From: Aneurinibacillus soli
GTDB taxonomy: Bacteria; Bacillota; Bacilli; Aneurinibacillales; Aneurinibacillaceae
Length of the DNA stretch: 64,000 bases
Reading direction: 5' to 3'
NCBI RefSeq assembly: GCF_002355375.1
Contig: NZ_AP017312.1
Location: forward strand, 3,596,501-3,660,500
Part shown: positions 44,744 through 55,454 of the stretch, one piece after another
Numbering within the stretch: position 1 is the first letter of the stretch
Layout: every line of letters begins with the position of its first letter
Position numbers and translations under genes: made by a program
The notes under the pieces: model-generated
Databases searched by the model: none
Seen by the model: only the letters and a program-made list of their open reading frames with translations
What the model was told of the DNA's origin: nothing

Positions 44744-46042
44744 TTACATGTTTTTGATCAATGCATCGCCAAACTCAGAGCACTTCAGCTCTGTAGCGCC
44801 GTCCATCAGACGTGCGAAGTCATACGTAACTTCCTTCGAAGAAATGGTTTTCTCGATGGAGTTAATGATCAAATCAGCCGCTTCTGTCCAGCCCATGTGA
44901 CGGAACATCATTTCGCCAGAAAGAATAACGGAAGATGGATTTACTTTATCAAGACCTGCATACTTCGGAGCTGTACCATGTGTTGCTTCGAAGATCGAGC
45001 GGCCTGTTACGTAGTTGATGTTAGCGCCCGGTGCGATACCGATACCGCCAACCTGTGCAGCGAGTGCATCGGATACATAGTCACCGTTCAGGTTCAGCGT
45101 AGCTACTACATCATACTCAGCTGGACGAGTCAGAATTTGTTGCAGGAATGCATCTGCAATCACATCTTTTACGATGATTTTGCCTGCTTCTTCTGCTTCT
45201 GCCTGCGCTTTGTTCGCAGCATCTTTGCCCTGCTCATCAGCAATACGATCATATTGTGCCCATGTAAATACTTTATCAGCAAATTCTTTTTCTGCCAACT
45301 CGTAGCCCCATGTTTTGAAAGCACCTTCTGTGAACTTCATGATATTTCCTTTATGAACAAGCGTTACGCTCTTACGTTTGTTCGCAACTGCATACTCGAT
45401 GGCAGCACGAACAAGACGGCTTGTTCCTTCTTTAGAAACAGGCTTTATGCCGATACCGGATGTTTCCGGGAAGCGGATTTTATTAACGCCCATTTCGTCT
45501 TGCAGGAAGCTGATCACTTTTTTCACTTCTTCGCTGCCTTCATTCCATTCAATACCTGCATAAATATCTTCCGTATTTTCACGGAAAATAACCATATCAG
45601 TTTGCTCTGGGTGTTTTACCGGAGAAGGCACGCCATCGAAATATTGAACCGGACGCACACATGCATACAGGTCAAGTTCTTGACGAAGTGCTACGTTAAT
45701 CGAGCGGATACCGCCGCCAACCGGAGTTGTTAACGGTCCTTTGATCGCTACCAGGTATTCATTGATTGCAGTCAGCGTATCTTTTGGCAGCCATTCACCA
45801 TACGTATTGAATGCTTTTTCCCCTGCAAATACTTCGTACCAAGCGATTTTTTTCTCACCGTTGTACGCTTTCTCTACAGCAGCATCCAGAACGCGAACAG
45901 ACGAATTCCAAATATCAGGACCTGTACCGTCACCTTCAATGAATGGAACGATCGGATTGTTTGGAACGTTCAACTTACCTGTGCTGTCAACCGTGATTTT
46001 CTCACCATGCGTCGGCATTTCGTACTTTTCAAAAATGGACAC
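44744..46042 (-). CDS. icd: Isocitrate dehydrogenase (NADP-dependent)
   Basis: 432 residues. Isocitrate-binding region SIxxxR ([23 protein letters not shown]), [14 protein letters not shown], and metal-binding Asp residues in [25 protein letters not shown]. Bacterial NADP type by length and lysine/tyrosine pattern (cofactor specificity inferred). Start GTG 46042 follows GGGAGGGG by 5 bases. Follows citZ; a hairpin (46115-46148) lies between them. Confidence 0.95.
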   Translation of the reverse strand: MSIFEKYEMPTHGEKITVDSTGKLNVPNNPIVPFIEGDGTGPDIWNSSVRVLDAAVEKAYNGEKKIAWYEVFAGEKAFNTYGEWLPKDTLTAINEYLVAIKGPLTTPVGGGIRSINVALRQELDLYACVRPVQYFDGVPSPVKHPEQTDMVIFRENTEDIYAGIEWNEGSEEVKKVISFLQDEMGVNKIRFPETSGIGIKPVSKEGTSRLVRAAIEYAVANKRKSVTLVHKGNIMKFTEGAFKTWGYELAEKEFADKVFTWAQYDRIADEQGKDAANKAQAEAEEAGKIIVKDVIADAFLQQILTRPAEYDVVATLNLNGDYVSDALAAQVGGIGIAPGANINYVTGRSIFEATHGTAPKYAGLDKVNPSSVILSGEMMFRHMGWTEAADLIINSIEKTISSKEVTYDFARLMDGATELKCSEFGDALIKNM

Positions 46043-46114
46043 CTTTACCCCTCCCAAAGTATGTACTTATCGCCGTTCGAACAGCTCTCTTGTCTGAACA
46101 GCGACTATAAAATG

Positions 46115-46148
46115 AAACAGGAGAGGGTAAAAAAACCCTCACCTGTTT
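46115..46148 (-). other. Stem-loop between citZ and icd
   Basis: AAACAGGTGAGGGT pairs with ACCCTCTCCTGTTT (one mismatch), loop of seven Us. The run of Us is in the loop, not after the stem, so it is not a usual terminator; may be a processing or stabilising element. Confidence 0.6.
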
Positions 46149-46161
46149 GCAAACGGTAAAA

Positions 46162-47274
46162 TTAGCGTTCGCTCACCGGTACATATTTAACATTCACCGG
46201 ACCTACATAGTCCGCACGCGGACGGATCAGGCGGTTGTTTTCATACTGTTCAAGGATGTGTGCAGTCCAGCCAGACATACGGCTGATCGCAAAGATCGGT
46301 GTGAACAGGTCACGCGGGATGTTCAGGCTGTGATATACGGACGCAGAATAGAAATCTACGTTCGGTTTCAGACCTTTTTCACCTGTTACCATCTCATGGA
46401 TCTTTACAGACATTTCATACCACTGCGGCTGTCCTGTAAGCTTAGTAAGCTTCTCGGACATTTTGCACAGGTGTTTTGCACGTGGGTCGCCATCCTTGTA
46501 TACACGGTGACCAAAGCCCATAATTTTTACTTTTTGATCCAGCTTCTCGCGGATATAGCTTTCCACGTTTGCTGGGTCTTTGATTTCTTCAAGCATCGCC
46601 ATAACCGCTTCGTTCGCACCACCGTGGAGCGGACCTTTAAGTGCGCCGATTGCAGATGTGATACCAGAATAAATATCAGATAGCGTTGCTACTGTAACAC
46701 GTGCCGCGAATGTAGAAGCGTTCAGCTCGTGGTCAGCGTGCAGAACAAGCGCTGTATCAAGTGCGTCAATTGCAATTGGATCCGGTTCTTCACCGTTAAG
46801 CATATATAAGAAATTTTGCGCGAGGCCGAAATCTTTGCGCGGAGCTACTGGCTCCTTACCTTGACGGATGCGGCTGAATGCAGCAATTACTGTGCCAACT
46901 TTTGCTTGAAGACGGATTGCCTTACGAAGATTCGCTTCGCGAGACATATCCTGTGCTTCTGTGTCGTGCAGAGCAAGCGCAGAGATTGCTGTGCGCAATA
47001 CTGCCATCGGATGGTTACCCTCCGGAGCAGCTTTCAGGATGTCGATAATATTTTGCGGGATTTCCGCATTTTCTGCAAGTTCTTTCTTAAGGTTGTCCAG
47101 TTCATCTGCTTTTGGCAGACGTGTGTGCCAGAGCAAGTAGACAACTTCCTCAAATGAAGCGTTCTCTGCGAGTTCATCAATATTGATTCCTGCGTACGTC
47201 AACACGCCGTCAATAATGGAGCTGATGGAAGATTGTGCTGCTACAATGCCTTCTAAACCTTTAGTTGCTGACAT
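46162..47274 (-). CDS. citZ: Citrate synthase
   Basis: 370 residues. Catalytic histidines in LHADHELNASTFAARV and GPLHGGANEAVM; GFGHRVYKDGDPRAK and the Asp in NVDFYSASVYHSLNIPRDL. Joins oxaloacetate and acetyl-CoA. Normal length for type II citrate synthases of Bacillota. AAAGGAGAG precedes ATG 47274. First gene of the citZ-icd-mdh operon. Confidence 0.97.
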   Translation of the reverse strand: MSATKGLEGIVAAQSSISSIIDGVLTYAGINIDELAENASFEEVVYLLWHTRLPKADELDNLKKELAENAEIPQNIIDILKAAPEGNHPMAVLRTAISALALHDTEAQDMSREANLRKAIRLQAKVGTVIAAFSRIRQGKEPVAPRKDFGLAQNFLYMLNGEEPDPIAIDALDTALVLHADHELNASTFAARVTVATLSDIYSGITSAIGALKGPLHGGANEAVMAMLEEIKDPANVESYIREKLDQKVKIMGFGHRVYKDGDPRAKHLCKMSEKLTKLTGQPQWYEMSVKIHEMVTGEKGLKPNVDFYSASVYHSLNIPRDLFTPIFAISRMSGWTAHILEQYENNRLIRPRADYVGPVNVKYVPVSER

Positions 47275-47391
47275 AGTATTATCTCTCCTTTATCCCAAAT
47301 ATGTCTGTTGGACGCTTCTGAAGATATCCTCCATCTTTTTCAGAGCTCCCCATAGGGTATAAAGAAAGAGGATACTTCTTAAGTCAGAATA

Positions 47392-47420
47392 ATTATAGAA
47401 TACTTCACTGTATTTGTGAA
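47392..47420 (-). promoter_or_regulatory. citZ promoter with dyad
   Basis: TTCACA (47415-47420), 17-base spacer, TATAAT (47392-47397). The spacer is itself a palindrome, AATAC-agtgaa-GTATT, a good candidate operator. In Bacillus citZ is repressed by CcpC and CcpA; which one binds here is unknown. Confidence 0.72.
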
Positions 47421-47548
47421 TGTTTTATTAACAAACTGTGAAAGATTGTGTAACAATGGGGAAAGCTTGCTTTTTTCTCCATAGTTATCATACCCTAAAA
47501 AAGAAAATTAAGAAAGTACAAATCAATCCAAATAATGGAGGAGGCTGT

Positions 47549-48688
47549 ATGAACACCACAATTTTGTATCATAGAATATTCCAGATGCTCCGATTCATCC
47601 TTGTACTTGTCGGTCTGTATGTGATTTACAAAGCCCTTGTATTTACTACACCGTTACTGTACCCCTTTTTAATCGGGTTTATTATCGCCTATATGATCAA
47701 TCGCCCGGTGAACGCACTGGAAGAACGGTTCCATTGGCCACGCTGGCTAGCAATTTCCGCCCTGCTTGTTGTGGTCATAATCATTATTCTCGGTATTGCT
47801 ACGCTTCTTGTTACACAAGTAGTAATCGAGATTGGCAAACTAACGGAGATGCTGCCCATCTATATTGACCAGCTTTCCACCTATGCGAAAAACTTCTTCA
47901 CCCAAAGTATTCAATCCAGCTTGTATGAGCGATTTGTTAGTCTATACAGCAGTCTCGATGCAAGCTACCAAGAAAAAATTCATGACACAATCGGGCGTAC
48001 TATGTCAGGACTTGCAACAGCTGGAACGAACCTGACCAAAATAATATTGGCCGGTATTCAGGGGATTCTTTCCTCTCTGCCGAACGCCGCTACGGTTATG
48101 GTGATCTCGATCATGTCAGCGTTTTTCATCAGCAAAGATTATGACAAAATCACCGGGAAATTTCGCGCTCTTCTTCCTGATGAATACTCGATTAAAGGAC
48201 GCCGTGTCGCTGACGATCTGCGTAAAGCTCTGATCGGTTTTGTCAAAGCACAACTTACATTGATCACGATTACGGCTGTAATCGTGATTATCGGCCTGCT
48301 CGTCCTGCAAGTTCGCTACGCCGTATCAATTGGTCTTCTGGCTGGATTAGTCGATTTAATGCCGTATCTTGGGACGGGCACTGTATTTGTGCCATGGATT
48401 GCATATTCCGTATTTGATCACGATTATAAACTAGTGATTGGGCTTTCTGTTCTATATGCCATCGTCATTATTCAGCGCCAGATTATGGAACCAAAAATTG
48501 TCGCCACGAATGTTGGACTCGATCCGCTTCTTACACTAATTGCCCTATTTGTTGGTCTTAAGTTGTTTGGATTTATCGGATTAATTGCAGGTCCTGTTCT
48601 GCTTGTTGTCATCAATGCTTTGCAAAACGCGGGGGTGTTCCGCGATACGTGGGAATTTATTAAAGGGCAGCCACCATCTACACCATAA
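47549..48688 (+). CDS. ytvI: Sporulation membrane protein YtvI (AI-2E transporter family)
   Basis: 379 residues, about seven to eight membrane segments and a central cytoplasmic or extracytoplasmic amphipathic region (130-220), the plan of the AI-2E transporter/PerM family. Conserved LLYPFLIGFIIAYMINRPV near the start and GLVDLMPYLGTGTVFVPW (about 265-285). ATG 47549 has GGAGGAGG 5-6 bases upstream. The only plus-strand gene of this block; divergent from citZ. YtvI is linked to sporulation in Bacillus; transported substance unknown. Confidence 0.88.
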   Translation: MNTTILYHRIFQMLRFILVLVGLYVIYKALVFTTPLLYPFLIGFIIAYMINRPVNALEERFHWPRWLAISALLVVVIIIILGIATLLVTQVVIEIGKLTEMLPIYIDQLSTYAKNFFTQSIQSSLYERFVSLYSSLDASYQEKIHDTIGRTMSGLATAGTNLTKIILAGIQGILSSLPNAATVMVISIMSAFFISKDYDKITGKFRALLPDEYSIKGRRVADDLRKALIGFVKAQLTLITITAVIVIIGLLVLQVRYAVSIGLLAGLVDLMPYLGTGTVFVPWIAYSVFDHDYKLVIGLSVLYAIVIIQRQIMEPKIVATNVGLDPLLTLIALFVGLKLFGFIGLIAGPVLLVVINALQNAGVFRDTWEFIKGQPPSTP

Positions 48689-48716
48689 TAAATGTCTACA
48701 TTAATACGGTAAAAAA

Positions 48717-48755
48717 GAAAAAAAGCAGATAAGCGACAGCTTTCTGCTTTTTTCT
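48717..48755. terminator. Bidirectional terminator
   Basis: AAAAAAGCAGA and TCTGCTTTTTT enclose a 13-base loop; serves ytvI (+) and fxsA (-). Confidence 0.87.
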
Positions 48756-48761
48756 TTATAT

Positions 48762-49166
48762 TTATGAAAAGCGATTGAAATTAAAAATCCGAAACTGACC
48801 TGTTTGTATTTTCCTATATAACCAGCTTTTAAGGAGTCGTCGCGCGATGATACGTGTGCCGGGGAAAAGCAGGAAGAACCCAAAAATATCTGTAAGAAAT
48901 CCAGGCGTTAGCAGTAAAAGTCCCCCGGCAAAAACACAGATCCCATCAAGAATCGCATCTCCCGGAAGTTGCCCCTGACTCATCTGCACTTGCGCCATCC
49001 GAAATACTCGCAGCCCCTGCTGACGCGCAAGCCATGCCCCTCCGACTCCGGTCAAAATACAGAAAAGGATCGTCGGAATCCAGCCAATTCCTTGTCCGGC
49101 TTTAACAAACAGCCAGATCTCAAGCGTCGGAATAACGAGCAGCAGTACAATCAAAATACGCAGCAT
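48762..49166 (-). CDS. fxsA: FxsA family membrane protein
   Basis: 134 residues with three to four membrane segments (LRILIVLLLVIPTLEIWLFV, TILFCILTGVGGAWLA, GGLLLLTPGFLTDIFGFFLLF) and the family signature of GxxxARxxG plus LLLTPGF-x-TD. In E. coli it suppresses F-plasmid exclusion of phage T7; native role unknown. AAGGAGGA precedes ATG 49166. Bacillus has it near pyk, as here. Confidence 0.92.
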   Translation of the reverse strand: MLRILIVLLLVIPTLEIWLFVKAGQGIGWIPTILFCILTGVGGAWLARQQGLRVFRMAQVQMSQGQLPGDAILDGICVFAGGLLLLTPGFLTDIFGFFLLFPGTRIIARRLLKSWLYRKIQTGQFRIFNFNRFS

Positions 49167-49184
49167 ACGTTTTCCTCCTTGTTT

Positions 49185-49619
49185 TTATACCCGTTCATAC
49201 CGTTTCATGATCTCATATAGTTCAGGCATTTTCTTCTCAATTCGAACCGGCTTAAGTTCAGTCGTCGTCCAAATATGGTGCGTTTCACCTGTTACGAGCA
49301 GTTCATGATCAGACAAGCGGCGAATCTCATACCCAAAAACAAGTCGTACCCCTTCACATTTGACAACCTGTGTCCGTATCAGTAGCTCTTCATCATAGCG
49401 AGCTGCTTTTTTGTATTTCAAGTTTGTCTCAGACAACGGAAGCATGAAGCCAAGATCTTCGAAGCGGCGATATGCGTACCCGATGTCTCGAATCATCTCG
49501 GTGCGCCCAACTTCGAACCAGATCAAATAATTGGAATGATACACGACCTGCATCTGGTCTGTGTCCGCATACCGCACACGAACCGTCGTTTCAAACCATT
49601 TTCCATTCTCTTCTGTCAT
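49185..49619 (-). CDS. Acyl-CoA thioesterase (hot-dog fold, YbgC-like)
   Basis: 144 residues. 4HBT signature with catalytic Asp: RYADTDQMQVVYHSNYLIWFE (residues ~15-35, Asp19 in YADTDQ), then VFGYEIRR and GETHHIWT. It hydrolyses acyl-CoA esters; substrate length is unknown. Gap to pyk is 18 bases and to fxsA 18 bases, so all are in one transcript. Confidence 0.9.
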   Translation of the reverse strand: MTEENGKWFETTVRVRYADTDQMQVVYHSNYLIWFEVGRTEMIRDIGYAYRRFEDLGFMLPLSETNLKYKKAARYDEELLIRTQVVKCEGVRLVFGYEIRRLSDHELLVTGETHHIWTTTELKPVRIEKKMPELYEIMKRYERV

Positions 49620-49637
49620 GGTTTCTCCGTGTCCCTT

Positions 49638-51389
49638 TTACAAAATACGAGCGAAGCCGGAATAAATATGGCCCGTCATCGCATCCACCGTTACTTCATC
49701 GCCATCCGCAAACAAATCAGCCGCATTATGTACACCGACAACGACCGGAATGCCAACATTCAGCCCGACAACTGCCGCATGTGACGTTAACCCGCCTTCT
49801 TCTACAATCAGCGCACTCGCTTTTTCAATCAATGGCATCATCTCACGGTCTGTGCTAGTGGCAACAAGTATGAATGGTCTTTCTGGAAGTGGTGGAAGTT
49901 CAGCATTTGCTTTCACATTCAATACATGTCCCGTTGCCGCTTTCCGGCCAATGCCCTGTCCGCGTGCTGTTACATCACCAACAACGTGAACTTTGAGCAA
50001 GTTCGTCGTACCTGGCTCCCGTACTGGAACACCTGCCGTAATGATAACAAGGTCCCCACTCTTCACCAGACCGGCTTGCATCGCTGTTTTCACTGATGTA
50101 TCCAGCATTTCATCCGTTGTACCGGATGCTTGTGATTGCACCGGGATGACGCCCCAGACAAGCGCTAGCTTGCGGCATACATGAGCATGTGGTGTAACCG
50201 CAACGATTGGCGCTTTCGGACGGAACTTAGATACCATACGTGCTGTATGTCCACTCTCTGTTGCCGTAATAATCGCCTGTGCATCCAGATCAAATGCGAC
50301 ATTAGCAACTGCTTGACTAAGCGCATCTGGAATAAGCACCTGTTTGCGGCTTGATTGCGTATGAAGAATTTCGTGGTACGCAAGTGCAGCTTCGGTCCGC
50401 TCCGCGATCCGGTTCATTGTTTGGACGGCTTCCACCGGATATTTACCAGCGGCTGTCTCGCCTGACAGCATAATGGCGTCCGTTCCATCAAAAATTGCAT
50501 TCGCCACATCGCTTGCTTCCGCCCGTGTCGGGCGCGGATTACGCTGCATAGAATCAAGCATTTGTGTCGCTGTAATAACTGGCTTGCCAACTTGATTGCA
50601 TGTATAGATGAGTTCTTTCTGCACAAGCGGCACTTCTTCCGCCGGAATCTCAACACCAAGATCGCCACGAGCTACCATCAGGCCGTTCGATACGGCCAAG
50701 ATATCTGCCGCATTTTTAACCCCTTCATGGTTTTCAATTTTGGAGATGATTTGAATCGAAGCGCCATGACGTTCCAAAATTTTACGGATGTCCAACACAT
50801 CTTCTGGCTTACGTACGAATGATGCTGCAATAATGTCGACATTCTGTGCAATCCCAAATTCGATATCCTGCGCATCTTTCTCCGTAATACCCGGCAGACC
50901 AATCTGTACACCTGGCACATTGACCCCTTTGCGATCTTTCAGCGTACCGCCATTAAGAATGCGGCAGTGAATGTCCGGTCCTTCTACTTTTTCAACTGTT
51001 AGTCCGATAAGACCGTCATCAATAAGAATCGTAGACCCTGGGTGCACATCATTTGGCAGCCCTTCATACGTAATGGAAACACGCTTCTCATTGCCACGAA
51101 TCTCTTCGGCTGTAAGGACGATCATTTCCCCTTCTTTCAGTTCCACCGATGGCTGATCAAGAAGGCCAGTGCGAATTTCCGGGCCTTTTGTATCGAGTAG
51201 AATGGCAATGTTTTTGCCGAGTTCGGATGCTGCCTGACGAATCGCTGTAATACGCGCCGCATGCTCTTCATGTGTGCCATGGGAGAAATTTAGACGGGCG
51301 ACGTTCATTCCGGCCTTCATCAATTCTTTCAGGGTGTCAATCGATTCACTTGCTGGACCAATGGTGCAGACGATCTTCGTTTTTCGCAT
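49638..51389 (-). CDS. pyk: Pyruvate kinase with C-terminal PEP-utilising domain
   Basis: 583 residues. Barrel domain with [35 protein letters not shown], catalytic Lys and metal ligands in [22 protein letters not shown], and TATQMLDSM. The C-terminal extension (from about 475) has the [21 protein letters not shown] motif found in PEP-synthase and PTS enzyme I phosphohistidine domains and typical of Bacillus and Geobacillus Pyk; the His is present. It forms pyruvate and ATP from PEP. Follows accA by 18 bases. Confidence 0.97.
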   Translation of the reverse strand: MRKTKIVCTIGPASESIDTLKELMKAGMNVARLNFSHGTHEEHAARITAIRQAASELGKNIAILLDTKGPEIRTGLLDQPSVELKEGEMIVLTAEEIRGNEKRVSITYEGLPNDVHPGSTILIDDGLIGLTVEKVEGPDIHCRILNGGTLKDRKGVNVPGVQIGLPGITEKDAQDIEFGIAQNVDIIAASFVRKPEDVLDIRKILERHGASIQIISKIENHEGVKNAADILAVSNGLMVARGDLGVEIPAEEVPLVQKELIYTCNQVGKPVITATQMLDSMQRNPRPTRAEASDVANAIFDGTDAIMLSGETAAGKYPVEAVQTMNRIAERTEAALAYHEILHTQSSRKQVLIPDALSQAVANVAFDLDAQAIITATESGHTARMVSKFRPKAPIVAVTPHAHVCRKLALVWGVIPVQSQASGTTDEMLDTSVKTAMQAGLVKSGDLVIITAGVPVREPGTTNLLKVHVVGDVTARGQGIGRKAATGHVLNVKANAELPPLPERPFILVATSTDREMMPLIEKASALIVEEGGLTSHAAVVGLNVGIPVVVGVHNAADLFADGDEVTVDAMTGHIYSGFARIL

Positions 51390-51407
51390 GGTTTGTTTCG
51401 GACCTCC

Positions 51408-52373
51408 CTAGATAGATTGTGTTACAGCATATTGTCCTATCGCTTTATATTTGTTGTAGCGATCCACTACTCGTTCCTCACGATTCATTATATCAAGTTC
51501 TGCAAGATGACGGGCGATCACTTCACGCAGAGCCGATGCAGTCTGTTCCAGATTACGGTGCGCTCCGCCAAGAGGTTCGGGCACAATCTCATCTACAACC
51601 CCCAGTTCACGCAAATCACGGGCCGTAATTTTCATCGTCTCCGCCGCACGCTGTGCCTGGGATGCATCCTTCCAAAGCAGGGCAGCCGCACCTTCTGGAG
51701 AGATGACCGAGTAAAAGGAGTTCTCAAGCATTAACAAGCGGTTACCCACGCCAAGCGCAAGTGCACCACCGCTTCCCCCTTCCCCAGTTACGATGCAGAT
51801 GATGGGAACACCGAATGACGCCATCTCACGCAGATTACGAGCAATCGCTTCACTCTGACCACGTTCTTCCGCCGCCATACCCGGATATGCACCTGTCGTG
51901 TTAATGAAGCAGATAATTGGACGGTCGAATTTATCCGCTTGCTGCATAAGACGAAGTGCCTTGCGATACCCTTCCGGATGTGGCATCCCGAAGTTACGAG
52001 CGATATTATCCTTCGTATCTTTCCCCTTCTGATGACCCATTACGGTAACCGGGCGACCGTTAAACTTGGCAATGCCGGCAACAATAGCCGCATCATCCCC
52101 ATACAGTCGGTCTCCATGTAACTCGATAAAATCCGTACATAATGCGTTAATAAAATCCAGCGTGGTCGGACGTTCCGGGTGGCGTGCCACCTGTACCCGC
52201 TGCCACGGAGTAAGGCCTTCGTATATGTCCTGCGCCAATGTTTTTGCCCGCGCTTCAAGTTTCGTAATCTCGTCGCTTAAATCAATATCTTTCTCACGGG
52301 TGAAGCGGCGCAGCTCTTCAATTTTGGCATTCAGCTCGAGGAGTGGTTTTTCAAAAGGAAGTTCTCCAGCCAT
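51408..52373 (-). CDS. accA: Acetyl-CoA carboxylase carboxyltransferase, alpha subunit
   Basis: 321 residues, ACCT alpha: [61 protein letters not shown] split across 110-145, oxyanion glycines in [18 protein letters not shown]. With AccD it carboxylates acetyl-CoA to malonyl-CoA. ATG 52373 overlaps the accD stop (TAATG), coupling the two subunits. Confidence 0.97.
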   Translation of the reverse strand: MAGELPFEKPLLELNAKIEELRRFTREKDIDLSDEITKLEARAKTLAQDIYEGLTPWQRVQVARHPERPTTLDFINALCTDFIELHGDRLYGDDAAIVAGIAKFNGRPVTVMGHQKGKDTKDNIARNFGMPHPEGYRKALRLMQQADKFDRPIICFINTTGAYPGMAAEERGQSEAIARNLREMASFGVPIICIVTGEGGSGGALALGVGNRLLMLENSFYSVISPEGAAALLWKDASQAQRAAETMKITARDLRELGVVDEIVPEPLGGAHRNLEQTASALREVIARHLAELDIMNREERVVDRYNKYKAIGQYAVTQSI

Positions 52374-53254
52374 TAGTGTGTCCTCCTTACTGTATGCATA
52401 TCGAGAATTTTACCAAGTGTATCACGCATCTCTTTGCGTGGGATGATCCGGTCAAGCTGTCCCTTCTTCAACAGGAATTCTGCTGTCTGGAAATCTGGCG
52501 GCAGTTCCTGACGAATCGTCTGTTCAATGATACGGCGTCCTGCGAATCCAATCAGTGCACCTGGCTCTGCGAAGTTGTAGTCGCCAAGCGATGCGAAGCT
52601 TGCGGATACACCACCTGTTGTCGGATTGGTCATGATGGAAATATACAGTCCACCTTCTGCGCTTAATCTGGCAAGTCCTGCACTTGTCTTGGCCATCTGC
52701 ATCAAGCTCAAAACGCCTTCCTGCATGCGCGCGCCGCCTGATGCGGAGAACAGGAGGAACGGATATTTTTTCTCAATTGCCTGTTCGATGGCACGGGCAA
52801 TTTTCTCCCCAACAACAGACCCCATGCTCCCCATCCGGAAGCGGGAATCCATAACAGCGATGACAACCGGATACCCCTTGATTGTACCTTCTCCAGTCAG
52901 AATGGCTTCAGACAGACCCGATTTCTCCCGATCCTTGTCCAATTTATCCGCATAATCCGGGAATCCGAGCGGATCCGCTGATAGAAGATCGGCATCATAT
53001 TCAAAGAAGTGCCCTTCATCCAGCATGGTCGCAATTCTTTCAAATGCATTCATCGGAAAGTGATGGGCACATGCCTGACATACTTTCAGATTTTTTTCAA
53101 GTTCGCGTGTGTACATGATGGCACCGCATTTCGGGCATTTCACCATTAGCCCTTCCGGCACTTCTTTCTGCTCGACCTTATGAATCTCATCCGCTACTTG
53201 TCCGGTCTGTATAGTCGCGTAGCGTCGTTTTTTAGAGAAAATATCTTTTAACAT
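52373..53254 (-). CDS. accD: Acetyl-CoA carboxylase carboxyltransferase, beta subunit
   Basis: 293 residues. N-terminal zinc ribbon [22 protein letters not shown] (two C-x2-C pairs), then crotonase-like core with [19 protein letters not shown] and [15 protein letters not shown]-like segment. Forms the heterotetramer with AccA and binds its own mRNA in E. coli through the zinc domain. Operon accD-accA-pyk. Confidence 0.97.
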   Translation of the reverse strand: MLKDIFSKKRRYATIQTGQVADEIHKVEQKEVPEGLMVKCPKCGAIMYTRELEKNLKVCQACAHHFPMNAFERIATMLDEGHFFEYDADLLSADPLGFPDYADKLDKDREKSGLSEAILTGEGTIKGYPVVIAVMDSRFRMGSMGSVVGEKIARAIEQAIEKKYPFLLFSASGGARMQEGVLSLMQMAKTSAGLARLSAEGGLYISIMTNPTTGGVSASFASLGDYNFAEPGALIGFAGRRIIEQTIRQELPPDFQTAEFLLKKGQLDRIIPRKEMRDTLGKILDMHTVRRTH

Positions 53255-53337
53255 TACCTAACACCTCTCTTATAGCATTCCCGAAGAATGAAGCCTGATA
53301 GCCTGTCACCTTTGTTACCAAATATATGCCGCCTCGT

Positions 53338-54009
53338 CTATAGAATGCTGTTTTCCAAGTGAAGCGCCATATGCATGACCGCTAGATTCTCATCTCCCGC
53401 TCGAATGGCCGCTAGAATCGCCCGATGTTCCTCGAGCGCTTCCTCGACGCGCCCTTCACGAGAAAGCGAGTTCTCTCGCACAGTCTTGCTGTATTCGACA
53501 AGCGGCACCCAGATGCGGTGCAGAACCGAGTTACGACTGGAGCGGCAGATTGTCCGGTGGAATAAGTAATCTTCCTCTGTCGGAATCCGCCCGTCCGCCA
53601 TCGCCTGCTCAGCAGACTGGATAATTCGATCCATCTCCCGGAAGTGACGCTCACTTCCCCGCCGGCAGGCCAGCCGCACCGCATCAAGCTCCAGAATCGT
53701 GCGCATCTCTACTACATCATTTCTTGTCTTAAAGTCCTTTAATACATACGCGCCAATGAGATCAATCAATTTATTATGACGATAATGCTGCAAAAATGTA
53801 CCTTCGCCCCTGCGTGTTGTAATCAACCCGAGCAGTTCAAGCGCCCGGAGTGCTTCTCGCACAGAAGAGCGGCCAACAGCAAGCCGGTCAGACAATTCTC
53901 GTTCTGATGGAAGCTTATCCCCTGGCTTTATGCCATCCTCTTTAATAATGCGGTTAATCTCAAGCAAAATCTCTTGATAAACTTTGCGTTTTTCCGGAAG
54001 CAGCGGCAT
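53338..54009 (-). CDS. GntR/FadR-family transcriptional regulator
   Basis: 223 residues. Winged helix at 10-75 (DKLPSERELSDRLAVGRSSVREALRALELLGLI) and an FCD effector domain (95-215) with metal-binding Asp/His (RTILELDAVRLACRR, HRTICRSS, HRAILAAIRAGD). FadR-like proteins of this type sense organic acids. It lies just before accD and after the malic enzyme gene on the same strand, so malate/lactate or fatty-acid control is plausible but unproven. GGAGGGAA precedes ATG 54009. Confidence 0.88.
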   Translation of the reverse strand: MPLLPEKRKVYQEILLEINRIIKEDGIKPGDKLPSERELSDRLAVGRSSVREALRALELLGLITTRRGEGTFLQHYRHNKLIDLIGAYVLKDFKTRNDVVEMRTILELDAVRLACRRGSERHFREMDRIIQSAEQAMADGRIPTEEDYLFHRTICRSSRNSVLHRIWVPLVEYSKTVRENSLSREGRVEEALEEHRAILAAIRAGDENLAVMHMALHLENSIL

Positions 54010-54088
54010 CCGCCTTCCCTCCTCTTCCGTATGATCCTATTTCAGAAACAGCAAAAAGGAGGAAGAATCCCCCCTTCTGCCAGCTTGC

Positions 54089-55318
54089 TTATCGCGTGCT
54101 TTCAGCCTGCATTTTTTGTTGTAACTGCTTCGGATCAATCTCCTGCTGTGCTACTCCTGTCTCGATCGCCGCCTTAGCGACAGCTGCCGCTACACGTGGG
54201 GCTACTCGCGTATCAAATGGCGACGGAATGATGTATTCCGCTGACAGCTCTTCTTCACTGATGAGCTCCGCAATCGCATGGACAGCAGCCAGCTTCATCG
54301 CCTCGTTAATGTCTGTTGCCCTCACTTCAAGCGCACCACGGAAGATGCCCGGAAATGCAAGTACGTTGTTCACCTGATTTGGGAAGTCAGAACGACCCGT
54401 TCCGACAACAGCGGCTCCCGCTTCCCGCGCCAGTTCTGGCATAATTTCTGGAACCGGATTTGCCATCGCAAAAATGATTGGATTCTCATTCATATCCTTT
54501 ACCATTTCCGATGTAACCGAACCAGCTACTGATACGCCAATGAATACGTCTGCGCCTTTCATCACATCCTCAAGTGTACCCTCTGCTTGTTTATGGTTCG
54601 TAATACGGGCGATGCTATCCTTGATCGGGTTCATACCGAACGGACGCCCTTCATAAATCGCTCCCTTAGAGTCACACATGATAACGTCTTTGACGCCCAT
54701 CGACAGCAGAAGCTTGATAATGGCAATCCCTGCCGCACCTGCGCCATTTGCCACAACCATGATGTCTTCCATCTTCTTGCCAGTAAGCTTAAGTGCATTG
54801 AGAAGACCGGCTGCTGTTACGATAGCTGTCCCATGCTGATCATCATGAAACACCGGAATGCTCAGTTCTTTTTTCAGACGTTCCTCAATCTCAAAGCAGT
54901 TCGGAGCTGCAATATCTTCCAGATTAATTCCGCCGAATGTCGGCTCGAGATATTTCACAGTCCGAATGATTTCTTCCGGGTCCTGCGTATTTAAGCAGAT
55001 CGGGAACGCATCCACCCCTGCGAATGATTTAAACAGTACGGCCTTACCCTCCATCACTGGCAGTGCGCCTTCTGGTCCAATATTGCCGAGACCGAGCACG
55101 GCTGTTCCGTCTGACACGACTGCTACCATGTTGCCTTTAGACGTATAATCGTATACTTTTTTCGGATTATCAAAAATATCTTTACACGGCTCGGCAACTC
55201 CCGGCGAATATGCAAGGCTCAGATCATATGCGCTCTCAAGCGGTACTTTGGATTCTACACGGATTTTCCCACGATTCTCTATATGCAACTGCAATGCTTC
55301 TTCTCTCATGTTTGGCAT
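54089..55318 (-). CDS. NAD(P)-dependent malic enzyme
   Basis: 409 residues. LSLAYSPGVAEPCKDI, catalytic Tyr/Lys region DYTSKGNMVAVVSDGTAVLGLGNIGP, metal-binding HDDQHGTAIVTAAGLLNAL and NAD loop VANGAGAAGIAIIKLL. It decarboxylates malate to pyruvate. Short-form (ytsJ-like) length. ATG 55318 follows AAGGAG by about 10 bases; 30 codons upstream in frame lack start signals and overlap the promoter at 55388-55415. Confidence 0.93.
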   Translation of the reverse strand: MPNMREEALQLHIENRGKIRVESKVPLESAYDLSLAYSPGVAEPCKDIFDNPKKVYDYTSKGNMVAVVSDGTAVLGLGNIGPEGALPVMEGKAVLFKSFAGVDAFPICLNTQDPEEIIRTVKYLEPTFGGINLEDIAAPNCFEIEERLKKELSIPVFHDDQHGTAIVTAAGLLNALKLTGKKMEDIMVVANGAGAAGIAIIKLLLSMGVKDVIMCDSKGAIYEGRPFGMNPIKDSIARITNHKQAEGTLEDVMKGADVFIGVSVAGSVTSEMVKDMNENPIIFAMANPVPEIMPELAREAGAAVVGTGRSDFPNQVNNVLAFPGIFRGALEVRATDINEAMKLAAVHAIAELISEEELSAEYIIPSPFDTRVAPRVAAAVAKAAIETGVAQQEIDPKQLQQKMQAESTR

Positions 55319-55387
55319 CTTCTGAACACTCCTTCTCACACGATCCTGATTAGCAGTGGTCTGACCACTTGTTTTTGATATGTCCCC

Positions 55388-55415
55388 ATTATACCAGAAG
55401 GTTTGCATCTGTAAA
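55388..55415 (-). promoter_or_regulatory. Malic enzyme promoter
   Basis: TTTACA (55410-55415), 16-base spacer, TATAAT (55388-55393), sited just after the dnaE terminator. Confidence 0.65.
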
Positions 55416-55429
55416 CATGAGAGAAGGCA

Positions 55430-55450
55430 GCCCCGAAAGCTTCTCGGGGC
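55430..55450 (-). terminator. dnaE terminator
   Basis: GCCCCGA/TCGGGGC stem 5 bases after the dnaE stop; a weak T-tract (CTGCCTTCTCT) follows. Confidence 0.65.
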
Positions 55451-55454
55451 AAAT